The notes below the pieces were generated by a model. That model was not told where the DNA came from. It saw nothing but the letters and a program-made list of their open reading frames with translations, and did not search any database. From Opitutia bacterium (GTDB taxonomy: Bacteria; Verrucomicrobiota; Verrucomicrobiia; Opitutales; Seribacteraceae), in assembly GCA_018646565.1 (NCBI GenBank), contig JABGUO010000083.1, forward strand, positions 1 to 5,596: a DNA stretch of 5,596 nucleotides. Direction: 5' to 3'. The position numbers and the translations under genes are program-made. Within the stretch, counting starts at the first letter, position 1. Each line of letters begins with the position of its first letter. Below are positions 1 through 5,596 of the stretch, piece by piece.

Positions 1-115
1 AGATTGATTATAGTACAATAACTCCCGAGCTAAATAGTTAATACTTATCCTAGAATTCAAAATGATTTCATGTGTATAGAAATTCCTTGATTTTAACTAG
101 TCAAATTAAAGCCTA

Positions 116-144
116 TTGATAGGAAATAGTTTATTCTTTATAAT
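116..144 (+). promoter_or_regulatory. Sigma70-type promoter of the AEC permease, leaderless spacing
   Basis: A -35 box TTGATA (116-121) and a perfect -10 box TATAAT (139-144) are separated by 17 bases, matching 5/6 and 6/6 of the sigma70 consensus at the optimal spacing. Transcription would be expected to start about 7 bases after the -10 box, at 151-152, immediately before the ATG at 153. The predicted mRNA therefore has almost no 5' untranslated region. The box matches are seen directly; promoter activity and the start point are inferred. Confidence 0.62.
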
Positions 145-152
145 TCCAATTG

Positions 153-1097
153 ATGGCAAACCTTTTGGACATAATTTCGGCGATTTCTCCCCCTTTGTTT
201 ATTCTTTTAATTGGTGGGTTGTGTCGGAGGGTTGGGTGGTTACGAGTCGAGGCAGATGCATCTTTAAGTGTTTTGACGGTAAGGGTACTGTATCCGTGTT
301 TCTTTTTTTATCATTTGGTGGGTAATCAGGACACTCTTTCATTTACGCATTTCTTTGTTGTTACCTCCGCAGGGTTTATTTGTATTTGCTTAGGTTTTGG
401 ATGTTCCTACTTCGTTGCAAAATTGATGGGAGTGAAGTCAACAGCCATTTCGTCTTTCACGTTTTGTTCAGGAATTTTTAATTATGGTTTCTTTGCTTTT
501 CCAGTTGCGGCATCAATTTTTGGCGAGGAAATTATTGCCAAGATCATCCTTTTCAATCTTGGGGTAGAAACAGCAATTTGGACGGCGGGAATCTGGGTGC
601 TTGCTTCGAATCAATTTAAATTAATTCGTTTATTGAATCCACCAATTATTTCAATTATTTTGGCGGTGTTTGTAAGGGAGGTAGGGGGACAGCAAATGAT
701 ACCGTCTTTCTTATGGGAAATTATTACCTTACTTGGTTCTTGTGCGATTCCAATAGGTTTACTCTTAATCGGGGGCAATTTTTCAGATTTGATAAAAAAC
801 TTTAAACTCTCAACTGGGTTACGAGTCGAGTTTTCATCAATACTTGTCCGGTTATTAATCTTCCCGCTACTTATTTTTTGTTATGCCCTTAAAGGTCCAA
901 TACCCATCGGAATGGAGTGGTTCAGAGATATATTAATAGTCCAATCTGCTATGCCCGCTGGGATATTTGCAATAGTAATTGTTAAGAACTACTCGGGGGA
1001 TACAACCACGGCAATGAGAGCAATTCTTGCTACAATGGTTGGGTGTTTACTTACTACACCTATCTGGCTTTATTTGGGCTTAAAGTTCATGAAATAG
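153..1097 (+). CDS. AEC (auxin efflux carrier) family inner-membrane permease
   Basis: A 314-residue polytopic membrane protein of the AEC family, whose bacterial members are secondary carriers often linked to organic acids or amino acids; the substrate cannot be told here. About ten hydrophobic segments are visible, near residues 5-25, 36-57, 67-90, 98-123, 126-151, 160-177, 186-208, 226-246, 258-277 and 288-311, a normal length and topology for the family. Family-like motifs are FNYGFFAFP (109-117), NPPII (162-166), the AIPIGLLLIGG stretch (198-208) and QSAMPAG (264-270), followed by a Y-S-G-D turn. I chose the ATG at 153 over the adjacent in-frame TTG at 150 because the promoter at 116-144 would start transcription at about 151-152. 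There is no Shine-Dalgarno sequence in the preceding 20 bases. The gene is alone on its strand and converges on the hypothetical gene. Family assignment is firm; transport role is inferred. Confidence 0.93.
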   Translation: MANLLDIISAISPPLFILLIGGLCRRVGWLRVEADASLSVLTVRVLYPCFFFYHLVGNQDTLSFTHFFVVTSAGFICICLGFGCSYFVAKLMGVKSTAISSFTFCSGIFNYGFFAFPVAASIFGEEIIAKIILFNLGVETAIWTAGIWVLASNQFKLIRLLNPPIISIILAVFVREVGGQQMIPSFLWEIITLLGSCAIPIGLLLIGGNFSDLIKNFKLSTGLRVEFSSILVRLLIFPLLIFCYALKGPIPIGMEWFRDILIVQSAMPAGIFAIVIVKNYSGDTTTAMRAILATMVGCLLTTPIWLYLGLKFMK

Positions 1098-1105
1098 AAC
1101 TTTAA
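1080..1105. terminator. Possible hairpin at the AEC stop codon
   Basis: A perfect 9-bp inverted repeat has arms at 1080-1088 and 1097-1105 with an 8-base loop. It spans the stop codon of the AEC gene and sits just before the convergent end of the hypothetical gene. It could act as a shared transcription end or as an RNA 3'-end stabiliser. The stem is AT-rich (only two G-C pairs) and no clear U-run follows on either strand, so classical intrinsic termination is doubtful. Confidence 0.3.
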
Positions 1106-1115
1106 CTAGTTGTAA

Positions 1116-1577
1116 TTAGGTACTCGCGTTTTCGTACTTCGATTTAGCGTCTAATGTCTCGAAAATATTTGTTAGGGCCAACCTTAGCTTATTATATTCT
1201 TCGGCGTATATAACTGAGATTAGGTAATTCTTAAATTCTTTTCGGTCACGAATGATTTTAAGATCCAACTCTTCCATCTCCTGAGCAAATTTAATGTGCA
1301 TTTTGTCGATTTCAGAATCGAATTTCTTATGCTCTTTATCAATATGTGTCTTAGCACGCGAAACTGCACCAATCAAGTTTTGACTGTTCCTACAGTCTTT
1401 AGAGGTAAAGTCGTGAAAAGAAATTAAACCAGAGGCGAGTGCTGCACTGAATGCGGTGAGTTCTAACTCTCCTTTTTGGCTTTCTTTGGTTGCCCAACCT
1501 TCGATTGCTTTTAGCAAACGGGAAATAGAGGCTTTTGCTTCGTCAGAGTCTGAGATATGTACGGAATCTTCGTCCAT
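1116..1577 (-). CDS. Hypothetical 153-residue soluble protein with a probable coiled coil
   Basis: I do not recognise this protein. It is 153 residues, starts with ATG at 1577, and has no signal peptide or membrane segment, so it is probably cytosolic. The N-terminus is acidic (MDEDSVHISDSDEAK). Residues of about 18-60 look like mixed helices with small hydrophobic patches. Residues of about 75-140 are dense in Lys, Glu, Asp, Ile and Leu with helical, heptad-like spacing, suggesting a coiled coil and possible self-association. The composition is that of a real protein rather than a shadow frame, and no longer frame overlaps it. It lies 82 bases downstream of the symporter gene on the same strand, so read-through is possible, but nothing links the two functionally. 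No Shine-Dalgarno is visible; the 15 bases before the ATG are rich in C and A. No function is assigned. Confidence 0.75.
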   Translation of the reverse strand: MDEDSVHISDSDEAKASISRLLKAIEGWATKESQKGELELTAFSAALASGLISFHDFTSKDCRNSQNLIGAVSRAKTHIDKEHKKFDSEIDKMHIKFAQEMEELDLKIIRDRKEFKNYLISVIYAEEYNKLRLALTNIFETLDAKSKYENAST

Positions 1578-1659
1578 GGTATGGGGTTTGTAGGGGATTG
1601 TCTAAGAGTATCATATACATTGATAGCATAAAAAGCTAGTTGTCAAATAATTTTGCTCA

Positions 1660-3162
1660 TTATCTTTTAATCTTTTCGTAGGTAACTAATTCATTTTTTA
1701 CGTTATTACTTAATAAAAATAAACCTAGAATATTTGGAAAAGCCATTCCTAATATCATTAAATCACTAAAATCTAAAATGTTAGTAGCCGTAATGATCGA
1801 TCCTAAAAATGTAAATAGTAAGAATATCATTTTATAAATAAAGGAGGATTTATCTCCGAATAGCCAAACCCAGCACCTCTCACCATAATAAGACCATGAT
1901 ATCATTGTGGAGAACGCAAAGAGAAAAACCGCAATTGATAACAAGTATGGAAACCATGAAATTACGCTTCCCATTGCGGCAGATGTAAGCGCACCTCCCT
2001 GATTATTTGCAATGAAACCTTGGTTTGAAGGTTCTAAGTAGGAACCAGTAACAATTATAACGAGTGCTGTCATCGTACAGACAATAATCGTGTCGATAAA
2101 AGGTTCGAGTAACGCCACAATTCCTTCTTCCACTGGGTGAGAGACTTTTGCTGCAGAATGAGCAATCGCGGCTGAGCCAATCCCTGCTTCATTTGAGAAA
2201 ACAGCTCTTTTTACTCCTATGATTAACACGCCAAGAAAACCTCCAAATGCCGCGCTTGGATTCATCGCTTCGTGAAAAATTAAGCTTATAGCACTTGGGA
2301 TTTTGTCTGATAAAATGAATAAAATGTAAGTACAAGCAATGAGGTAAATACCACACATAAAAGGAACGATGTACGATGCCACTTTTGAAATACTTCGAAT
2401 ACCTCCTAAAATTACAAGCCCTACAAGAATACATAAGGTAAGTCCGTACACCCATGGATAGACAGATAGAAAGGGAATGACCGTCTTGATTAGATCTAAG
2501 GATTGTACCACTTGAAAGGCATTTCCTCCACCAAACGAACCTCCAATACACAGCAGGCAAAATAGACCAGCAAGCAAACCACCTAAGTGTTTAAGTTTAA
2601 GTTCTTTTAATCCTTCCGATAAATAATGCATCGCCCCGCCCATTATTCTACCGTCTTTTCTTATTTTTCGATATTTTTGACCCAGTACACATTCGGTAAA
2701 CTTGGAAGACATTCCAAGAAAACCAACCAAGATCATCCAGAAAGTTGCACCGGGTCCACCCGTGCCAATCGCGATGGCGACTCCTGCAATATTTCCCAGT
2801 CCAACAGTTGCAGAAAGGGCAGTGGTGAGCGCTTGAAAGTGAGTAACTTCGCCTTTACTATTTTCAGTATCGTACTTTCCCCTTACTAAATCAATTGCAT
2901 GTTTGAAAAAGCGAATGTTTACAAATCCCATTTTGAAGGTGAAAAAAATTGCTCCACCTAGTAGCCATGCGACGATGAGAGGCATTTGAAGACCAGGGAT
3001 TGGCCAAAATAAAAATGAAGCAAGAGGAGCTACAATAAATTCTCCAAAAAACTGATCTATGTTATCCTGCCAACTTACCGAACTAATTGTCTCTTTTGCA
3101 TGAGAACTCTGGGAAGTTAAGAAATACATTAATGGAAAAAAGAACGACTTTAGGAATTTCAT
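1660..3162 (-). CDS. Alanine/glycine:cation symporter (AGCS family, AlsT/AgcS-like)
   Basis: A 500-residue inner-membrane secondary transporter of the AGCS family, which takes up alanine or glycine with Na+ (or H+) and has a LeuT-type fold. The family signature is intact: the glycine-rich block at 116-142 (containing GLGNIAGVA and GGPGATFW), GGGNAFQ (211-217), the RAVFSNEAGIGSA block (319-331) followed by IAHSAAK, the EPFIDT helix (353-358) with VCTMTALV, and FAFSTMISWSYYGERC (415-430). Length is typical (440-550). Residues 1-22 add a Lys-plus-hydrophobic stretch ending in SSHA, resembling a cleavable signal peptide ahead of the usual first segment (from about residue 40). The start is the ATG at 3162; no Shine-Dalgarno precedes it. 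It is divergent from the LPS permease gene and upstream of the hypothetical gene. Family is certain; the exact amino acid and coupling ion are inferred. Confidence 0.95.
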   Translation of the reverse strand: MKFLKSFFFPLMYFLTSQSSHAKETISSVSWQDNIDQFFGEFIVAPLASFLFWPIPGLQMPLIVAWLLGGAIFFTFKMGFVNIRFFKHAIDLVRGKYDTENSKGEVTHFQALTTALSATVGLGNIAGVAIAIGTGGPGATFWMILVGFLGMSSKFTECVLGQKYRKIRKDGRIMGGAMHYLSEGLKELKLKHLGGLLAGLFCLLCIGGSFGGGNAFQVVQSLDLIKTVIPFLSVYPWVYGLTLCILVGLVILGGIRSISKVASYIVPFMCGIYLIACTYILFILSDKIPSAISLIFHEAMNPSAAFGGFLGVLIIGVKRAVFSNEAGIGSAAIAHSAAKVSHPVEEGIVALLEPFIDTIIVCTMTALVIIVTGSYLEPSNQGFIANNQGGALTSAAMGSVISWFPYLLSIAVFLFAFSTMISWSYYGERCWVWLFGDKSSFIYKMIFLLFTFLGSIITATNILDFSDLMILGMAFPNILGLFLLSNNVKNELVTYEKIKR

Positions 3163-3171
3163 TATTAATTA

Positions 3172-3201
3172 CATATCAAAGAAAATCTTTACAGTAGACA
3201 A
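3172..3201 (-). promoter_or_regulatory. Weak candidate promoter for the symporter gene
   Basis: Read on the minus strand, TTGTCT (3201-3196) and GATATG (3177-3172) are separated by 18 bases and would start transcription near 3165, only a few bases from the ATG at 3162. The -10 match is poor (3/6); an overlapping TGTAAT (3173-3168) matches better but lacks a partner -35 box. This is offered only because some promoter must lie in the 111-base divergent gap. Confidence 0.25.
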
Positions 3202-3225
3202 TTCGAATTTAACAGTGAATTGCTT

Positions 3226-3259
3226 TTGACGCGATTGGCTGTGATCAACATCCTATATG
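3226..3259 (+). promoter_or_regulatory. Weak candidate promoter for the LptF/LptG permease gene
   Basis: TTGACG (3226-3231, 5/6 to the -35 consensus) and TATATG (3254-3259, 4/6 to the -10 consensus) lie upstream of the TTG start at 3274. Their spacing of 22 bases is too long for a standard sigma70 promoter, so the two boxes may not belong together. If TATATG is the true -10, the mRNA would begin around 3266, leaving a leader of about 8 bases. Confidence 0.22.
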
Positions 3260-3273
3260 TAACTAATTAAAAA

Positions 3274-4422
3274 TTGAAAATTATTGAAAAATACCTGATT
3301 TGCGAATGGTTCAAGTGGTTCGGACTTTGCTTCCTTGTACTTTATTCTTTGCTCTTTCTACAATTACTGACGGATCAGGACGAGTTTTTAGAAATTGAAT
3401 CTTTTCGCACATTCTTGGTTTTATTCACCCGCTTTGCACTCAGTTATTTATCTTGGCTCTTTCCGATTGGCTGTTTTGTCGCGACCTTATTTACTTTTTC
3501 ATTTTTGGCTAAAAATCGTGAGTTATTAGCATTAGATACTTCTGGTTGTTCTCCTTTCTTTATTGCACGCCCGATTATCGGAGTAGCAATTATAATTTCC
3601 TTTCTATCTTGGTATAGTCAAGATACAGAAAAGTTAGAACAGTGGTTCAAAAATTCTATTGGTGGAGACGAACCAACAAAGAATACAATAGTCTCTTCTT
3701 TCAAAATGAGATTACAATCCGTCCATCGCACTTGGTATTTCCAAAGTTTTGACCTTCTTAATGGCACTGCAAAACAAATTCATTTGTATTGCTACGATGA
3801 AAATGGAAGCGAGCTTTATCGAATTCGGTCTGAGTCAGCAATTCTGAGTTCTAAAGGTTGGTATTTTGAGAATGGGGTGTTTTTAGGATTTTCTTCTTCA
3901 CGTGGAATTCCTGTGGTTAAAAATAACCGTATTTTTTGGGAGTCATCTGTGAATTCATTTGATTCAATTTTAAATGTCAGGACTAGTAGTCCAAGGTATA
4001 ATAAAAGGTTTACAGAGCTACACCTGCCCGAGGTTTTTGATGACCCTACTCCCTTTGCCTTGTTACAAGCAAAGCCCCAAGATTTAAGTTTTGAAAAACT
4101 AAGCGAATTAATAGACAACTTTCCCAATCAAAACTCATCCAAACTTAATCCTTACCGATTAAGGAGGACACAACTTCTTTGGAATGTACCGGGTTGTTTT
4201 TTGGCAGTGATGTGTGCATTGGCTCTATCACTACGAAATGAGCAGAGGTCAATTGGTTTTATAACCGGACTGTCTTTGTTTTATATTCTTGTTTTTTATA
4301 TTATCCGTTCTTTATGCGATGCATTGGGAGAGAAAGGTATTTTATCAGATTGGGTGGCAACCGGAATTCCTTTTGTTCTCGTTTTTGTAATTTCTGTAAA
4401 AATGATTTGGAAAAATAGATAG
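3274..4422 (+). CDS. LptF/LptG (YjgP/YjgQ) family LPS-export permease
   Basis: A 382-residue inner-membrane subunit of the LptB2FG ABC transporter, which extracts lipopolysaccharide from the inner membrane and feeds it to the Lpt bridge towards the outer membrane. Visible layout: N-terminal MKIIEKYL, a helix at 17-33, membrane segments at about 47-78 and 98-114, a large periplasmic region at about 115-295 matching the beta-jellyroll domain, then segments at about 301-320, 328-346 and 363-377. Family-like motifs are RELLALDTSGCSPFFIARP (82-100), KPQDLS (267-272), YRLRRTQ (294-300) and DALGEKGILSDW (349-360). Length is typical. The start is TTG at 3274: an in-frame TAA lies at 3268-3270 and the next in-frame ATG is at residue 145, past three membrane segments. 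No partner gene adjoins it, so I cannot say whether it is LptF or LptG. Confidence 0.92.
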   Translation: MKIIEKYLICEWFKWFGLCFLVLYSLLFLQLLTDQDEFLEIESFRTFLVLFTRFALSYLSWLFPIGCFVATLFTFSFLAKNRELLALDTSGCSPFFIARPIIGVAIIISFLSWYSQDTEKLEQWFKNSIGGDEPTKNTIVSSFKMRLQSVHRTWYFQSFDLLNGTAKQIHLYCYDENGSELYRIRSESAILSSKGWYFENGVFLGFSSSRGIPVVKNNRIFWESSVNSFDSILNVRTSSPRYNKRFTELHLPEVFDDPTPFALLQAKPQDLSFEKLSELIDNFPNQNSSKLNPYRLRRTQLLWNVPGCFLAVMCALALSLRNEQRSIGFITGLSLFYILVFYIIRSLCDALGEKGILSDWVATGIPFVLVFVISVKMIWKNR

Positions 4423-4438
4423 TTCCGACGACCGTAAT

Positions 4439-5596
4439 TTAATCCACCTCTCGAAGCTGAATACTTTCTACTATTTTACCACTAGCAAGAACATTAGTAA
4501 CTGTCACGAGTTGGTCCCCAATTTCGACCCAGCTTTCCTCCTTTAATTTCTCGATTGCATTTTGAATCGTTAGTTCGGGATCATCAGAAAAATCCATCAT
4601 AAAGGGTTCAATTCCCCAAATTAAACGCAAGCGTCGGTGCAGGCCATCGACATCAGTAAAGGCAAATAGAGGAGCACCATTGGGACGTAATGCTCCTAGT
4701 TTTGCCGCAAGGTCTCCACTTCGAGTAAAAACGAGAACGGCGGAATTTTTCATTTTCATCGCCAGCATAGCGGCGGATCGGAGCATCTTCGCTTTCGGTC
4801 GGAATAAGCGTAGTTCATCGGTTAAACCCGGTATAAGGACAGACTCCGTTTTTGAAGCAATTCGGTTTAGGATATCTAGACATTCAATTGGTTGCTTGCC
4901 GGTGGTAGTTTCTCCACTTAACATTAAACAGTCTGCTCCCTCATTTACAGCATTTGCGACATCACTAATTTCTGCTCTTGTAGGAACGGGGGATTCAATC
5001 ATCGATTCGAGCAGATGGGTCGCAACAATAACGGGCGTTCCATTCGCCAAACAGGCTCCAACTGTTTTTCTCTGAATAATGGGAAGATCCTCAAAAGGGC
5101 ATTCAATTCCTAAGTCACCTCGTGCAATCATAATCGCATCCGATGCAGTAATAATTTCATCAATATTAGAGACACCTTTTTGATCTTCTAATTTTGCAAT
5201 AATGTGAGCGTCCGACCCATTATCTTGAAGGAAACGCCTAAATAAATCAATGGCATCGGCATCACGTGTAAACGAGAGTGCAAAAAAATCGTGTTTACAT
5301 TCAATCCCCACCTTCGAATCTCTTTTGTCCTTTTCGGTGAGTGAGGGCAGTCCAGTTTCGATTCCGGGTAGGTTGACATGTCTGCGGCTCTTTAGAATGG
5401 AATTCTGAACTACTTTACATCTGATTCGCTTCGCGGAAGATTCGATCACTAATAGAGGAATTAGGCCATTATCTATTAAGACAGTATCCCCAGATTTTAT
5501 ATGATCTGCAAGTTTGTCATAATTTACTTCAATTTGCCAAATCCCCTCGTATTGTGGAGGGTCAGGCTGTGCTACGAACACTATATCTAGCAGGTC
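4439..5596 (-). CDS. pyk: Pyruvate kinase, C-terminal 385 residues (N-terminus beyond the window)
   Basis: Cytosolic glycolytic enzyme converting phosphoenolpyruvate and ADP to pyruvate and ATP. The reading frame is open to the right edge, so the gene starts outside; roughly the first 85-95 residues, including the first strands of the TIM barrel, are missing. Counting from the edge, the B domain covers about residues 1-80 (VLIDNGLI, 39-46; VNLPGIE, 74-80). The barrel resumes with LPSLTEKDK, then AKLEDQKG (134-141; catalytic Lys and metal-binding Glu), MIARGDLG (156-163; metal-binding Asp), VATHLLESM (191-199), PTRAE (205-209) and MLSGET (225-230). The C-terminal domain follows with FTRSGD (290-295) and LRPNGAP, and ends VESIQLREVD. 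THLL replaces the common TQML but keeps the catalytic Thr. The apparent GTG at 5581 is internal and is not the start. The gene converges on the LPS permease gene, with stop codons 16 bases apart. Confidence 0.97.
   Translation of the reverse strand, partial: DLLDIVFVAQPDPPQYEGIWQIEVNYDKLADHIKSGDTVLIDNGLIPLLVIESSAKRIRCKVVQNSILKSRRHVNLPGIETGLPSLTEKDKRDSKVGIECKHDFFALSFTRDADAIDLFRRFLQDNGSDAHIIAKLEDQKGVSNIDEIITASDAIMIARGDLGIECPFEDLPIIQRKTVGACLANGTPVIVATHLLESMIESPVPTRAEISDVANAVNEGADCLMLSGETTTGKQPIECLDILNRIASKTESVLIPGLTDELRLFRPKAKMLRSAAMLAMKMKNSAVLVFTRSGDLAAKLGALRPNGAPLFAFTDVDGLHRRLRLIWGIEPFMMDFSDDPELTIQNAIEKLKEESWVEIGDQLVTVTNVLASGKIVESIQLREVD

Noticed and set aside
116..325. A 69-codon open frame overlapping the start of the AEC gene in another frame.
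   Set aside because: It is a shadow of the AEC gene: it contradicts a clear membrane-protein frame, has a low-complexity Phe/Gly/Val composition and ends inside that gene.
92..1110. A 10-base direct repeat (TTTAACTAGT) at 92-101 and 1101-1110 flanks the AEC gene and could be read as a target-site duplication or attachment-site pair.
   Set aside because: In a sequence of this length about fifteen matching 10-mer pairs are expected by chance even with equal base use, and more in AT-rich DNA. There is no integrase, transposase or terminal inverted repeat nearby.
1624..1638. A small inverted repeat (TAGC...GCTA) after the symporter stop, considered as its terminator.
   Set aside because: The stem is only 4 bp with a 7-base loop and no U-run follows, so it is too weak to support.
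1610..1646. A perfect TTGACA on the minus strand (1646-1641) upstream of the hypothetical gene.
   Set aside because: No good -10 box lies at 16-18 bases. TATCAA would need a 15-base spacer and TATGAT a 25-base one, so I did not list it as a promoter.
2189..2560. A 123-codon minus-strand frame inside the symporter gene, and similar frames at 2626-2889 (+), 3816-4127 (-), 4680-5075 (+) and 5188-5379 (-).
   Set aside because: All lie within well-supported family genes in other frames and show no recognisable domain.
4423..4438. The 16-base gap between the LPS permease and pyruvate kinase stop codons, checked for a bidirectional terminator.
   Set aside because: No inverted repeat of useful length is present in or across the gap.
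5579..5581. A GTG codon that could be taken as the pyruvate kinase start.
   Set aside because: The frame stays open upstream to the window edge (DLLDI precedes it), and the N-terminal barrel part of the enzyme would be missing if translation began here.

Overview
The window is AT-rich by eye and carries five protein genes: four belong to recognisable families and one is unknown. The organism is almost certainly a diderm (LPS-bearing) bacterium, because one gene is an LptF/LptG-type LPS-export permease. The Na+-coupled amino-acid carrier and the overall protein style would fit an aquatic member of Verrucomicrobiota (Opitutae-like). That placement is only an impression; no rRNA or marker gene here fixes it.

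Layout. Positions 1-152 are non-coding and end in a near-consensus sigma70-type promoter that sits directly against the first start codon. Positions 153-1097 (+) encode an AEC-family (auxin efflux carrier) permease. It converges, with an 18-base gap, on a 153-residue coiled-coil-like hypothetical protein (1116-1577, -). After 82 bases comes an alanine/glycine:cation symporter (1660-3162, -). A 111-base divergent promoter region (3163-3273) separates this from an LptF/LptG permease (3274-4422, +) that starts with TTG. That gene converges, with a 16-base gap, on pyruvate kinase (4439 to the right edge, -), whose N-terminal part lies outside the window.

The genes do not form an obvious pathway. 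Two are inner-membrane solute carriers, one belongs to outer-membrane biogenesis, one is central glycolysis and one is unknown. Strand changes at three of the four junctions mean most are transcribed alone; only the symporter and the hypothetical gene are co-directional. I found no mobile element, CRISPR array, tRNA, rRNA or phage signal. This looks like ordinary chromosomal housekeeping and transport DNA. The most notable sequence signal concerns gene expression: none of the four visible start codons has a Shine-Dalgarno sequence, and one promoter is placed so that its mRNA should be essentially leaderless.
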